Assembly (NCBI GenBank): GCA_017471045.1
Contig: JAFUWZ010000037.1
Coordinates: 37,917 to 101,916 of the forward strand
Direction: 5' to 3'
Length of the DNA: 64,000 bases
Source of the DNA: Bacteroidales bacterium
GTDB taxonomy: Bacteria > Bacteroidota > Bacteroidia > Bacteroidales > UBA932
The translations under genes were made by a program, and so were the position numbers. The notes beneath the pieces were generated by a model. The model made no database searches. It saw only the letters and a program-made list of their open reading frames with translations, and was not told the DNA's origin. Every line of letters starts with the position of its first letter. The first letter of the stretch is position 1. Shown piece after piece: positions 15,410 through 25,239 of the stretch.

Positions 15410-18400
15410 TTACCGGACCCGTACGCCGGAGGGACTGATCTCAAAGGCATGGGCGCCGGAGCGCAACTCATACACGGCCGTGAGCAGGCCGTGGTGTGTG
15501 GTGATGCCCTGGAAGACAGCCCATTCGCTGCTTTCGAAGTCTTCGGCTTCGGCGGGGACAGGCAGATACAGGGTGGCTGAACTGTTGGCGGGAACGGCGG
15601 CTTCGTAGGATTGCAGGACACCGGATCCGTCCGCGGTCCAGGCACTGGCAACGGGACCGTATTCGGACTCGAAACTGCCTTTCAGCGAAAGGAATCCGGG
15701 CTCCGCGACCGGCTGCAGGATGAAGTGCCGGTACCCGGGGAACCCCAGTTCATGGCCGTCGGTGATGCCGAGCTGATGCGCAAACATCCGGACGCCGTCG
15801 GTTTCGGCTGCATCCGGAGACAGGACGGCTCCTCCGGTGCGTTCCCAGTCCGCCCGGGCCAGCTGCCGGCGTTCCCGCAGCACGCGGGCGTAATCGACCT
15901 GGCCGACGGCTTCCGCCATCTGGGCCGTGATGTCCAGCAGATGGAGATAGGCGGGCGCGTCGGCTTTGGCGGACAGGTACGGACACTTGTCGCTCAGGGG
16001 ATAGAAGGCCAGCCCGTTCAGCCAGTTGAACATCGATTCGAGATTGTCCTCGATGATCTGCTTGTCTCCATATTGGAGATACATCTGCCAGGGTATTCGG
16101 CAGATGGCGGCAGAGCGCTTCGTCGCCTCGGCGAAAACCTCTTCTTTTGCCTTCCTGTGCTCCGGTGCCGTGCCGGATACGCCGCCGGGCGCATCCTGTC
16201 CGCTTCCGATGCCCTGGTCGTCACGCAGGGCGGCCATCCATTGGCGGAAGAAATTGTAAACATCTGCCTGATAGCTGGCTGTCAAGGCATCGAGCGGCGC
16301 TTCACCGGTCCCGGTTCCGCCCGATCCTGCGCGGTCCGTCGGCAGGGTGAAGGAACTGATCAATTGGCGATGCTGGAGATCGCTGAACAGCTGGTTGAGC
16401 CGTTCCCCGCCATCCTGATCCTCGGTGACGGCTTCGTATGTGGCGGTCAGCTTTTCGCAGGACGAGAGGAACAAGCCCTTGACATTCTGCAGCGGCAGCG
16501 GGCCTTCGTGTGAGGGCAGCGTAACTTGGATGAATCGGTATGTGTGCCGGCAGGAGCGCGGCCGGATCACCGTTTCCGCCTCGCTGTCTGCGATGTAAAA
16601 GTCCGTTTCCATTGCATTACCGCGGTCCTCGAACTGCATGTGTCCCGCGATGCCGGCTTCGGAATGCAGCCGGTCGGCATACCGGATCGTGACGATGTCC
16701 CCTTTCCTGAGCCACCCGGCGGGAACGTGCAGTTCCGGGACCCCCGTCATGATCATCCCCATGTCATAGATGTGTGTGCGGTAGTCGTCGCTGTGGATCG
16801 TGGCCCGCTCCGCGGCGGAGAGTGTCTCGCAGACCCGGACCGGGCCGTCCAGGCGGGCGGTCAGCCCGGGATGCATCCATTCGCGCAAACTCACTTTCTC
16901 CGCCGTCTTCCAGTCCCTGTCGTCGTAACCGGGCTCGCTCCAACCCTTGACGGCCGCTTCGCGCGATGCGTCATAGCGCTCTCCCTGGGAGAAACTGCCG
17001 GCGCGGACCGGTCCTCCGTCGAAGCTCTTCCAGCCTTCCGGCCGGGACACGAACGACTCCGCCGTGCCGTCTTCGTAGCGGATGTCCAGCCGGCATAGGA
17101 GAGCCGGCGTGTCTCCGTAGAAATTGTAATCGTGCGGGTCGGCACTCACGTAGCCGGAATGCCAGCCCTCGAACAGATCGGCTCCCATCGCGTTTCGGCC
17201 CTGGCGGATAAGCGGGGTCACGTCGTAAGCCTGGTACGTCACGGTCTCTCGGTACTGGCTGACGCCGGGCGCAAACCAGTCTTCCCCGACTTTCCGGCCG
17301 TTGAGGTAGAATTCATACACGCCGAGGGCCGAGGCGTAGAGCCGGGCGCTGCGCACCTTTTTGCCCGGGGCGGTGCTGAATTCGCTGCGCAGCATCTTGG
17401 CGCCGCCGAAGCTCGGATCGATGGATTCGACGACCTCGCGGTCTCCCTTGTTGATGACGACGATGTCGTTCTCATACGCCAGCTGGTTGCGGTATCTCGG
17501 GAGGCGGACGCACGAGAGCGTTTCGAACTGGCGGTATTGCTGCGATCCGCTGAAGAGGGGGCTGCCCCCGCTCTGGCCGCCCGCATCGATCCGGTAGCCG
17601 GTGTAGGTCACGTCTGATCCGGGTTCGGCCGCGAAACCGACCGAGCACAGATGCGGGAAGGTATTGACATCCTGTCCGGCCCCGGCGGGAGATACCGTCA
17701 GCCAGGCCTGTCCGCCGCCGGCCTCCGTTGCAAGCGCCTGCCCGTCGATAGCGAAAGCGATGGCGCCGTCGCAGACGCTGAGTTTGAGATGGTGGTCGGC
17801 GGACGGTCCTCCTTTCAGGACCGCATTGAGATTGGTAGCCGGATAGGTGGCTTTGCTGACGGTCAGCAGGGGCCGGTCGGCACGGTCCTGCGCCGCATAG
17901 CCGACGCGGTAGATGCGGAGTTCGCAGCCGGTCGGGGTCCCGTAGCCGCTGAAGTCGAGGACGACCTTGAAGTAATTCTCTCCGGCGAGGTTCCAGTTGT
18001 TGCCGAAAATATCCTTGAGACGGAAATCATCTGCCCCGAAGACAAACCCGGCGGTCTTGCCTTTGACGATGACGAAATCGGAACCGATGCTGAACTGGCG
18101 GAGGGAAGCCGCATCCAGGGAGGGGCGGCTGTCCCCGATCCAGGCGGCGCCTTTCCAGGCAGAAAGCCTCGGATCCATCAGGCCGGTGGCGAAACGGGAA
18201 GACGCCTCGTGCCGGCCTCCGTCCCGGTCGGTCACCGTCAGCTCCCATTCATAATCCATGCAGGGCTGGAGCGCCACGCCCAGATACCGGATCCCGGTGG
18301 AAAGGGAGTCCCGGATCTCTCCGCTGTCCCAGACCAGACGGCGGTCCGATCCCCGGCGGACCTGGATGCGGTACGCCTGTTGGTCCTGCCCGGGTACGGA

Positions 18401-18580
18401 GGAAACCATTTTCCAGCTGAAAGAAGGATGGGCGTCTTCCACGGCAAGCGGTTCCACGGCGTGCTGTACCCGAAGGTCCCCGATCGAGGTCTGCGCGGGG
18501 ACTATCCCCTGGGAGAGGACGATACACAGGGTTGACAGCAGGAAAAATCTTTTTTTCTTTCTCATGACAGCTCGGTTCAT
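15410..18580 (-). CDS. GH78 alpha-L-rhamnosidase-like protein lacking the catalytic signature
   Basis: 1056 residues with a signal peptide (MRKKKRFFLLSTLCIVLSQGIVPA). The N-terminal beta-sandwich domains of GH78 are present: RVQHAVEPLAVEDAHPSFSW, RLYASALGVYEFYLNGRKV, FAPGVSQYRETVTYQAYDV and LFEGWHSGY. At the catalytic entry the expected D-C-P-Q-R-D-E-R-L-G-W block is absent: after LPTD (746-749) comes a Gly/Thr-rich stretch, RAGSGGTGTGEAP, and then LTASYQADVYNFFRQW. The rest (about 310 residues) is shorter than a full alpha/alpha barrel and lacks the later acidic-loop region. The reading frame is intact, so it may be a non-catalytic binder or a gene losing function. The start at 18580 lies 7 nt from a promoter box. 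Confidence 0.75.
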   Translation of the reverse strand: MNRAVMRKKKRFFLLSTLCIVLSQGIVPAQTSIGDLRVQHAVEPLAVEDAHPSFSWKMVSSVPGQDQQAYRIQVRRGSDRRLVWDSGEIRDSLSTGIRYLGVALQPCMDYEWELTVTDRDGGRHEASSRFATGLMDPRLSAWKGAAWIGDSRPSLDAASLRQFSIGSDFVIVKGKTAGFVFGADDFRLKDIFGNNWNLAGENYFKVVLDFSGYGTPTGCELRIYRVGYAAQDRADRPLLTVSKATYPATNLNAVLKGGPSADHHLKLSVCDGAIAFAIDGQALATEAGGGQAWLTVSPAGAGQDVNTFPHLCSVGFAAEPGSDVTYTGYRIDAGGQSGGSPLFSGSQQYRQFETLSCVRLPRYRNQLAYENDIVVINKGDREVVESIDPSFGGAKMLRSEFSTAPGKKVRSARLYASALGVYEFYLNGRKVGEDWFAPGVSQYRETVTYQAYDVTPLIRQGRNAMGADLFEGWHSGYVSADPHDYNFYGDTPALLCRLDIRYEDGTAESFVSRPEGWKSFDGGPVRAGSFSQGERYDASREAAVKGWSEPGYDDRDWKTAEKVSLREWMHPGLTARLDGPVRVCETLSAAERATIHSDDYRTHIYDMGMIMTGVPELHVPAGWLRKGDIVTIRYADRLHSEAGIAGHMQFEDRGNAMETDFYIADSEAETVIRPRSCRHTYRFIQVTLPSHEGPLPLQNVKGLFLSSCEKLTATYEAVTEDQDGGERLNQLFSDLQHRQLISSFTLPTDRAGSGGTGTGEAPLDALTASYQADVYNFFRQWMAALRDDQGIGSGQDAPGGVSGTAPEHRKAKEEVFAEATKRSAAICRIPWQMYLQYGDKQIIEDNLESMFNWLNGLAFYPLSDKCPYLSAKADAPAYLHLLDITAQMAEAVGQVDYARVLRERRQLARADWERTGGAVLSPDAAETDGVRMFAHQLGITDGHELGFPGYRHFILQPVAEPGFLSLKGSFESEYGPVASAWTADGSGVLQSYEAAVPANSSATLYLPVPAEAEDFESSEWAVFQGITTHHGLLTAVYELRSGAHAFEISPSGVRVR

Positions 18581-18587
18581 AGTTTAT

Positions 18588-18595
18588 CAAAGTTA
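18588..18595 (-). promoter_or_regulatory. -7 box of the GH78-like gene
   Basis: On the minus strand TAACTTTG matches TAnnTTTG and ends 7 nt before the ATG at 18580, so the mRNA may be nearly leaderless. The divergent metallopeptidase gene lies on the other side; its promoter is not clear. Confidence 0.5.
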
Positions 18596-18659
18596 GATAT
18601 TTTTGTGTTATAGTTTGGAAAAAATAGTTAATTTAGAGGTCGAAAAAAACGAAAGCGCT

Positions 18660-19520
18660 ATGAGACTTGATGGAAGAAGAGAGAGTACGCATGTGGAAGA
18701 CCGCCGTGGAAAAACCGTCGCTACGGCCGGCGGCATCGGACTGGGCGGCCTGATCATCGCGGGCCTGATCACGCTGTTGCTGGGCGGAGACCCGACTGAC
18801 GTGATCAAGATGGCCGGCAACATGAACTCCGGCCAGACCACCTCGGCCGGCTACACGCCCTCCGCGCAGGAGGAGGAGCTCGCAACCTTCTCGAAGCGGA
18901 TCCTGGCCGGGACGGAGGATGTATGGACGAAGATTTTCGCCCAGTATGGCAAGACCTACACCCCGCCGACACTGGTCCTTTTCTCCGGCTCCGTCCAGTC
19001 CGCCTGCGGCAACGCTTCCGCCTCCAGCGGCCCGTTCTATTGCAGCGGCGATCAGAAGCTGTATATCGACCTGTCCTTCTTCTCGACGATGAAGAAGCAG
19101 TTCGGTTCGGACGGCGATTTCGCTTACGCCTATGTCATCGCGCACGAAGTCGGCCACCATGTCCAGCAGCAGCTGGGCATCCTCGGCCAGGCCCACCAGC
19201 AGATGGCACGGATGAGTGAGAAGGAGAGCAACAAGATGTCCGTGCGGATCGAACTCCAGGCCGACTATTTCGCCGGCGTCTGGGCCCACCACGACAACGA
19301 GCTCTTCGGTTCCCTGGAAGAGGGGGACATCGACGAGGGCCTGGCGATCGCGGCCCGCATCGGCGACGACTATCTCCAGAAGCAGGCCTACGGCTATACC
19401 GTGCCGGACTCCTTCAACCACGGCACTTCCGCCCAGCGTTCCCGCTGGCTCAAGAAGGGCATCGCCACGGGTGACATCAACCAGGGCGACACCTTCTCCG
19501 TCCGCTACGAAGCCTTATAA
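18660..19520 (+). CDS. YpfJ-type neutral zinc metallopeptidase
   Basis: 286 residues from the ATG at 18660, chosen because the MRLDGRRES start is typical of this family. A membrane segment lies at about 22-43 (TAGGIGLGGLIIAGLITLLLGG). The zinc site is AHEVGHH (His162-Glu163-x-x-His166), and downstream SVRIELQADYFAGVWAH supplies the third ligand region. Length and layout match the PF04228 family (E. coli YpfJ). Its cellular substrate is not established. A small EF-hand-loop protein follows 28 nt downstream on the same strand and may be co-transcribed. Confidence 0.9.
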   Translation: MRLDGRRESTHVEDRRGKTVATAGGIGLGGLIIAGLITLLLGGDPTDVIKMAGNMNSGQTTSAGYTPSAQEEELATFSKRILAGTEDVWTKIFAQYGKTYTPPTLVLFSGSVQSACGNASASSGPFYCSGDQKLYIDLSFFSTMKKQFGSDGDFAYAYVIAHEVGHHVQQQLGILGQAHQQMARMSEKESNKMSVRIELQADYFAGVWAHHDNELFGSLEEGDIDEGLAIAARIGDDYLQKQAYGYTVPDSFNHGTSAQRSRWLKKGIATGDINQGDTFSVRYEAL

Positions 19521-19548
19521 TTATCAACCTTCTAATACCTTTACGATT

Positions 19549-20028
19549 ATGGCAAGCATTCAGGATCTGATCCTCAACGCAGTCAAGGGTTCCATCGGCG
19601 GAGTCGATGTCCCCTCCAACGTTTCCAACCAGGTCATCAGCGGCCTTTCCGAGTCTATCCTCGGTGGCCTGACCCAGACCGCTACCAAGCCCGGCGGCCT
19701 TGACGCCATCAAGGCGCTGCTGACCGGCAAGCAGGCTGCCGCCACCAGCCCTGTCACGGCCCTTGCAGGCAATATCTTTTCCAACAATACGGCCAAGAAG
19801 CTCGGTCTCGGTTCGGCCCTGACGGCAGGCATCGTGGCCCTGATCCCCAAGATGCTCGGCAACCTCTCCGGTCTCTTCAAGGATCAGGACGGTGACGGCG
19901 ACGTCGATCTCAACGACATCCTGATCGCCCTTTCCGGCAAGAAAGCCCAGCCCGCCCAGGCCAGTGCGGGAAGCAGCATCCTCGGTGCGGCCACCAGCAT
20001 CCTCGGCGGCCTGCTGAAGAAGAAATAA
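19549..20028 (+). CDS. Small DUF937-like protein with an EF-hand/dockerin-type loop
   Basis: 159 residues from the ATG at 19549; a longer in-frame extension overlaps the metallopeptidase gene and has no start support. The N-terminal 100 residues are Gly/Ala/Leu-rich helices (GGLTQTATKPGGLDAIKALL, LGLGSALTAGIVALIPKML) of the kind seen in DUF937-type proteins. Residues about 107-118 read DQDGDGDVDLND, a canonical D-x-D-x-D-G calcium-binding loop. The tail ends with SILGGLLKKK. No signal peptide is seen, so it is probably cytoplasmic. Function is unknown. Confidence 0.7.
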   Translation: MASIQDLILNAVKGSIGGVDVPSNVSNQVISGLSESILGGLTQTATKPGGLDAIKALLTGKQAAATSPVTALAGNIFSNNTAKKLGLGSALTAGIVALIPKMLGNLSGLFKDQDGDGDVDLNDILIALSGKKAQPAQASAGSSILGAATSILGGLLKKK

Positions 20029-20067
20029 GATCGGGCGGTCTTCCAACCGCTTCCGGAGCTGAAATGA

Positions 20068-20101
20068 AACAGCGGTGACCTCTCCCCGGGCCACCGCTGT
20101 T
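20068..20101. terminator. Hairpin between convergent genes
   Basis: AACAGCGGTG (20068-20077) pairs perfectly with CACCGCTGTT (20092-20101) around 14 nt. It separates the + strand DUF937-like gene from the GH95 gene, whose stop (20103-20101) touches the right arm. It can serve both directions, though no long T-run is present. Confidence 0.6.
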
Positions 20102-22677
20102 CATAGTATGGTCGGTGGCATCACAGGGGCAGGAGTCCCAGTCCCGGACGTCGGGGGTCGTCGTGCGCGAGTAGGAAGCGATGGTGAACGTGTGCCGGAG
20201 CTCCATCTCCAAGTCTGCCCTTTCTTCAACCGCACCGGCTCATCCATGTACCCTTTGACCAGGAAAGTCCCATCGCAGCAGGCTTTCAGCCGGATCTCCG
20301 AGACGGCCCCGTCGGTCCAGCGGGCCGAGACCTCGGCACCGCCTTCCGCGCGCAGGCCGCGGAAGGAGCCGTCCTTCCAGGCGGCGGGCAGGGCCGGCAA
20401 GAGTTCGATCTCGCCCGTCTGGCTCTGGAGAAGCATTTCGGCGATGCCGGCCGCGCCGCCCAGGTTGCCGTCGATCTGGTACGGCGGATGGGCGCAGAAG
20501 AGGTTGGGATAGCTGCCGCCTCCGTTGGAATAGTGGGTCTTTCCGTCTGTCGCGGCCGGGTGCAGCAGGTCCCGCAGAAGCTTGAAAGCATGTTCGCCGT
20601 CGTGCAGGCGGGCCCAGAAATTGATTTTCCACGCCATCGACCAGCCGGTGCTCTTGTCGCCGCGGACTTCCAGGGTCTTGCGCGCCGCTTCGGCCAGTTC
20701 AGGCGTGCGGCTGAGGGAGATCTCGCTGGCGGGATACAGACCGTACAGGTGCGAGACATGCCGGTGGTGCGGATCTGTTTCCCCGTAGGGTTCAAGCCAC
20801 TCTTCGATCCGCCCGTCCGGACCGATCGACGTAGGTTTCAGGCGGGCGCAGAGCTGCCTGATCGTGTCCGCAAAGGCGGCGTCCCGGCCCAGGATGGCGG
20901 ACGCTTCGCCGACGTGGGTGAAGAGCTCGCGCACGATCTGGTTGTCCATTGTCGAGCCGGGGCAGATGTTGGCCTTGCGCCCGTCCGGAAGCAGGTAGGA
21001 GTTCTCCGGAGAGGTGGTCGGGGCCGTCACGAGATAGCCGTTGCGGGGATTTTCGACGAGCATGTCCACGAAGAAAAGGGCCGCCTCCCGCAGGATAGGG
21101 TAGATGTCTTCCAGGTAGGCACGGTCCCGGGTATATTGCCAATGCTTGTATAGATGCGCGCAGAGCCAGGCGCCGGAGGTGTTGGTCGCACCCCAGGAAG
21201 GGCTTTCGCCGGGCGCCGTGAACTGCCAGACATTGCCCAGGATATGGGTGACCCAGCCGCGGGCGCCGTAGAATACCTGCGCCGTGTGCCGTCCGCTCCC
21301 GACCTGGCTCCGGGTCCATTCGACCAGCGGGAGCTGCAATTCGCCCAGGTTGCCGGACTCGGCCGGCCAGAGGTTCATCTCGAGATTGATGTTGAGGTGG
21401 TAGTCGCCGTTCCAAGGGGTCCGGAGGGTCCGGGCCCAGAGACCCTGGAGATTGGGCGGCAGGCAGCCGGGCCGGGTCGAGGAGATCAGCAGATAGCGTC
21501 CGAACTGGTAGTACAGGGCCGTCAGGGACGGATCGTCCGGGTCCTGGCGGAAGGCTTGCAGGCGCTCATCCATCGGCAGGGCTTCCCGTTCCGGGCGGTG
21601 GCCCAGATCGAGCCGGACGCGGTCGAAGAGTTCCCGGTGGGCCCGGATGTGGGTCCGGAGCTGTCTCCGGTAAGGGATCCGTGCGGCTTGGTCCAGCTGT
21701 CGGATCATCTCCGTCTCGGGATCCTCGCCGTAGTAGTCGGTCTTCAGGGCGATCAGGAGGATCGCCTCCGTCGCGTTGCGGATATCGAGGGAGGAATCTG
21801 TTTCGGTCCGCCCGCCTCCTTTCGGGAGCAGCACGCGGATCCGGGCGCCATAGCGCATCCCTTCCGCCGGGACGCTCTCGTTCGCTTCTGTCCCGGCCTG
21901 GTTCCGGCCGAGCAGCAGCAGGTCCCCGTCCCGGACCCGGCAGACGGGCTGCCAGGCCACCGGCAGCGGGACGTTGGATTCCCGGTTCATCCTTATCGTG
22001 AAATTCAACGCTTTACGATGGTCGGCTGTCAGCCGGATCAGGGCGATGTCACCGGCGCGGGAGGTGAAATATTCGCGTTTGTATCGGATCCCGCTGCGGG
22101 TGAACGTGGTCGTGGCCAGTGCCCGGTCCAGGTCCAGCTCCCGCCGGTAGTCACCGAAATCCGCCGCTTGTCCGCTCCCGTCTCCGCCAGCCGCCGAATC
22201 CGCCTCAGCCGCATCCGCCTCAGCCGTGGCATCTGCAGCATCCGCCGCGGCGGTTGACGGCCGGATGCCGTAGCGGTACTCCAGCACCAGGTTGCCCAGC
22301 AGCTGGAACTTGCCGTATTTCGGTCCGGCACTGCCTGGCCCGCCGCAGGTGAATGTCTTGTAAGTGAGTTCCTGCGCCTCCACGTTCTTTCCTTCGAAAA
22401 GCAAGGCCCGGATCTGAGGCAGGTATTGCCGTGCCTCCGGATTGTCCGCATCCTGGACGCAGCCGGACCAGCACGAACTCTCGTTCAGGACGACCGTCTC
22501 CTTGTCCACTCCTCCGTCCGGCATCATCCCGATCCGCCCGTTGCCCAGCGGGAAACAGGCCTCCCAAATGGCGGCCGGGGCATCGAAATGGTACGTATTT
22601 GTCTGCGCCAGTGCTGCCAGGCTTGCGGCCAGCAGGCACCAGCCGCACTGTACAATCTTCCAGAAACGATTCTTCAT
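20101..22677 (-). CDS. GH95 family alpha-L-fucosidase/alpha-L-galactosidase-like enzyme
   Basis: 858 residues with a signal peptide (MKNRFWKIVQCGWCLLAASLAALA). GH95 features: WEACFPLGNGRIGMMPDGG near the N-terminus, NESSCWSG, QGLWARTLRTPWNGDYHLNINLEMNLWP, TSPENSYLLPDG and NLGGAAGIAEMLLQS. The family (alpha/alpha)6 barrel removes terminal alpha-L-fucose or galactose. An Ala/Asp-rich low-complexity segment lies at about 141-173 within the N-terminal domain. The last 30 or so residues after QTWRW are Pro/Thr/Arg-rich and unlike the family, so a late frameshift is possible. The gene is alone, with a -7 box 5 nt before the ATG. Confidence 0.88.
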   Translation of the reverse strand: MKNRFWKIVQCGWCLLAASLAALAQTNTYHFDAPAAIWEACFPLGNGRIGMMPDGGVDKETVVLNESSCWSGCVQDADNPEARQYLPQIRALLFEGKNVEAQELTYKTFTCGGPGSAGPKYGKFQLLGNLVLEYRYGIRPSTAAADAADATAEADAAEADSAAGGDGSGQAADFGDYRRELDLDRALATTTFTRSGIRYKREYFTSRAGDIALIRLTADHRKALNFTIRMNRESNVPLPVAWQPVCRVRDGDLLLLGRNQAGTEANESVPAEGMRYGARIRVLLPKGGGRTETDSSLDIRNATEAILLIALKTDYYGEDPETEMIRQLDQAARIPYRRQLRTHIRAHRELFDRVRLDLGHRPEREALPMDERLQAFRQDPDDPSLTALYYQFGRYLLISSTRPGCLPPNLQGLWARTLRTPWNGDYHLNINLEMNLWPAESGNLGELQLPLVEWTRSQVGSGRHTAQVFYGARGWVTHILGNVWQFTAPGESPSWGATNTSGAWLCAHLYKHWQYTRDRAYLEDIYPILREAALFFVDMLVENPRNGYLVTAPTTSPENSYLLPDGRKANICPGSTMDNQIVRELFTHVGEASAILGRDAAFADTIRQLCARLKPTSIGPDGRIEEWLEPYGETDPHHRHVSHLYGLYPASEISLSRTPELAEAARKTLEVRGDKSTGWSMAWKINFWARLHDGEHAFKLLRDLLHPAATDGKTHYSNGGGSYPNLFCAHPPYQIDGNLGGAAGIAEMLLQSQTGEIELLPALPAAWKDGSFRGLRAEGGAEVSARWTDGAVSEIRLKACCDGTFLVKGYMDEPVRLKKGQTWRWSSGTRSPSLPTRARRPPTSGTGTPAPVMPPTIL

Positions 22678-22682
22678 AGTCT

Positions 22683-22690
22683 CAAAGATA
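22683..22690 (-). promoter_or_regulatory. -7 box next to the GH95 start codon
   Basis: On the minus strand TATCTTTG (22690-22683) matches the consensus, and the ATG at 22677 is only 5 nt downstream. The transcript is predicted to be leaderless. Confidence 0.6.
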
Positions 22691-22735
22691 GTGCTTTTCC
22701 CCGGGAATCGGAAAGCCGCGGGGCGGACGAATCAG

Positions 22736-22769
22736 AAAAAGCGGTGGCCGGGGGAACGGTCACCGCTTT
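22736..22769 (-). terminator. Terminator of rpsO-pnp
   Basis: AAAGCGGTG (22738-22746) pairs with CACCGCTTT (22761-22769); on the minus strand the stem is followed by TTTTT. It lies 55 nt after the pnp stop. Confidence 0.85.
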
Positions 22770-22824
22770 GATGAATTATTTCCGACGGGAGGAGGGAGAG
22801 CCCGTTCCCGACTGGAATCAGGAT

Positions 22825-25206
22825 TTAGAAGATCTCCTCTTTGGGCTCGGAGAAGTCGTCGGCGGCGGGAGCGAGCGGCTTGGGGCTGTTCACTTTCTGG
22901 CCGAACTGCTTTTTCTGGCCGTCGTGGCCGCCCCGGCGCTCACCGCGGTCGTTGCCGCTGCGGCGCTCACCGCGGTCCCGGCGGTCGTTGCCCCGGCGCT
23001 CACCACGCTCGCTGCCACCGTTGCCGCCACGGCCGTTGCCGCCGCGACGCTCGGGCTCCTTGTAGCCTTCCGGCTTCTCGGTCAGGGCGCGCATGGAGAG
23101 GCGCATCTTACCCGTCTTGGCATCGATTTCGAGGAGCTTGACATCCACCTCGTCACCGACCTTCAGGACGTCCTCGACCTTTTCGGTCTTGGTCCAGGCG
23201 ATCTCGGAGACGTGCAGGAGGCCTTCCTTGCCCGGAAGGATCTCGATGAACGCACCGAATTCCAGGATGCTGACGACCTTGCCGTGATAGACCTGTCCGG
23301 CCTCGGGCACGGCGCAGATGCCCTTGATCCAGTCGAGGGCCTTCTGCATGGCCTCCTTGTCGGCGGAAGCGACGTCCACGACACCCTCGGTGAGGTTGGT
23401 GCCCGGGATGGGCTCCTCGGTGATGGTGATGGTGGTGCCGGTCTCCTTCTGGATCTTCTGGATGGTCTCGCCGCCCTTGCCGATGACCGCGCCGATAAAC
23501 TCGGCCGCGATGCGGATCTGCTCGATACGGGGGACGAAAGGCTTGTAGTCTTCGCGGGGCTCGCTGATGGTCTTCATCATCTCGCCCATGATGTGCATGC
23601 GGCCCTGGCGCGCCTGCTCAAGGGCTTTCTCCAGGACGTCGTAGCTCAGGCCGTCCACCTTGATGTCCATCTGGGTGGCGGTGATGCCGTCCTTCGTGCC
23701 GGTGACCTTGAAGTCCATGTCGCCGAGGTGATCCTCGTCACCGAGGATATCGGTCAGGATGGCGTAGCGCTCGTTCGGGCGCTCGGCGTCGGTGATCAGG
23801 CCCATCGCGACGCCCGCGACCGGCTTCTTGATCTTGACGCCCGCATCCATCAGCGCCAGGCAGCCGCCGCAGACGGAGGCCATCGAGGAGGAACCGTTGG
23901 ACTCGAGGATATCGCTGACCACGCGCACGGCGTAGGGGTTTTCGGGAGCGACCGGGACGACCGGCTTGAGGGCGCGCATTGCCAGGTTGCCGTGGCCGAT
24001 CTCACGCCGGCCGGGTGCCCGCATCGGCTTGGCCTCGCCGGTGGCGTAGGGCGGGAAGTTGTAGTGCAGGACGAACTGCTGGTCGCCCTGCACGAGGACG
24101 GAGTCGATCTCCTTCATGTCCATCTTGGTACCGAGGGTCACGCTTGCGAGGGACTGGGTCTCGCCGCGGGTGAAGATGGCGCTGCCGTGGGCGCAAGGCA
24201 GGTAATCGACCTCGCACCAGATCGGGCGGACCTCATTGCAGACGCGGCCGTCCAGGCGGATGCCCTCATCGAGGACGAGGTTGCGCATCGCCTCTTTCTC
24301 GACGGCGTGGTAGTATCTCTCGACGAGCGGAGTCTTCTCCTCGAGCTCTTCCTCGGGGATCGTGGCCAGGAACTCGTCCTTGATGGCGGTGAAGCCTTCC
24401 TCGCGCTCGTGCTTGGGTTTCGCGGACTTGGCGAGGGCGTAGCACTTGTCATAGCAGAAGGACTCGACGGCCTTCTTGAGCTCTTCGTCCTCGACGTCGT
24501 GGGGATAGTCGCGCTTGACTTCGCGGCCAAGCTCGGCGATGAGCTCCTTCTGGATGCGGCAGTGGCGCTTGATCTCCTCGTGGGCGAACTTGATGGCTTC
24601 GAGCATGTCGTGCTCGCTGACCTCGTTCATCTCGCCTTCGATCATCATGATGTTCTCTTCGGTACCGGCGACCATCAGTTCGAGGTCGCTGCGTTCCATC
24701 TGGGAGAAGCTGGGGTTGATGACGAACTCGCCGTCGACGCGGGCCACGCGGACCTCGGAAACGGGACCGCCGAAAGGCAGGTCGGAGGTGGCGAGGGCGG
24801 CGGAAGCGGCCAGGCCGGCGAGGGCGTCTGGCTGGGTGTCCTTGTCGGCGGAGATGAGGGTCAGATAGACAAAGACTTCGAGGTGGAAGTCCTCCGGCCA
24901 CAGGGGACGGATGGGACGGTCGACCAGGCGGGCGACGAGGATCTCGTAGTCCGAGGGCTTGCTTTCGCGCTTCATGAAGCCGCCGGGATAGCGCCCTGCG
25001 GCGAAATACTTCTCCCTGTAATCCACAGTGAGGGGCATGAAGTCGGTGCCCTCCTTGACTTCCTTGGCTGCGCAGACGGTGGCGAGGATCATCGTGCCTC
25101 CCATCTTGACGACAGCGGAACCGTCCGCCTGCTTGGCGAGTTTTCCGGTCTCGATCTCGATCACGCGGCCGTCCGCGAGCTCGATTTTTTTCGTGATAAC
25201 GTTCAT
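22825..25206 (-). CDS. pnp: Polyribonucleotide nucleotidyltransferase (PNPase)
   Basis: 793 residues from the ATG at 25206 ([10 protein letters not shown]). An upstream in-frame extension to 25269 overlaps the leader hairpin and is rejected. Order: first RNase PH domain ([32 protein letters not shown]), all-helical linker, second RNase PH domain ([39 protein letters not shown]), KH domain ([15 protein letters not shown]) and S1 domain ([28 protein letters not shown]). A basic RGGN/GERR-repeat tail of about 50 residues ends in an acidic patch. It degrades RNA 3' to 5' using phosphate, probably within a degradosome. It lies downstream of rpsO, the usual arrangement. Confidence 0.98.
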   Translation of the reverse strand: MNVITKKIELADGRVIEIETGKLAKQADGSAVVKMGGTMILATVCAAKEVKEGTDFMPLTVDYREKYFAAGRYPGGFMKRESKPSDYEILVARLVDRPIRPLWPEDFHLEVFVYLTLISADKDTQPDALAGLAASAALATSDLPFGGPVSEVRVARVDGEFVINPSFSQMERSDLELMVAGTEENIMMIEGEMNEVSEHDMLEAIKFAHEEIKRHCRIQKELIAELGREVKRDYPHDVEDEELKKAVESFCYDKCYALAKSAKPKHEREEGFTAIKDEFLATIPEEELEEKTPLVERYYHAVEKEAMRNLVLDEGIRLDGRVCNEVRPIWCEVDYLPCAHGSAIFTRGETQSLASVTLGTKMDMKEIDSVLVQGDQQFVLHYNFPPYATGEAKPMRAPGRREIGHGNLAMRALKPVVPVAPENPYAVRVVSDILESNGSSSMASVCGGCLALMDAGVKIKKPVAGVAMGLITDAERPNERYAILTDILGDEDHLGDMDFKVTGTKDGITATQMDIKVDGLSYDVLEKALEQARQGRMHIMGEMMKTISEPREDYKPFVPRIEQIRIAAEFIGAVIGKGGETIQKIQKETGTTITITEEPIPGTNLTEGVVDVASADKEAMQKALDWIKGICAVPEAGQVYHGKVVSILEFGAFIEILPGKEGLLHVSEIAWTKTEKVEDVLKVGDEVDVKLLEIDAKTGKMRLSMRALTEKPEGYKEPERRGGNGRGGNGGSERGERRGNDRRDRGERRSGNDRGERRGGHDGQKKQFGQKVNSPKPLAPAADDFSEPKEEIF

Positions 25207-25239
25207 TACTGTTTTCTTTACGTCTTTATTACTGCAAGG

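Noticed and set aside
22117-22257. A possible CRISPR-like or satellite repeat in the GH95 gene
   Set aside because: The repeats are imperfect short Ala/Asp codon runs inside a coding frame with no regular spacers.
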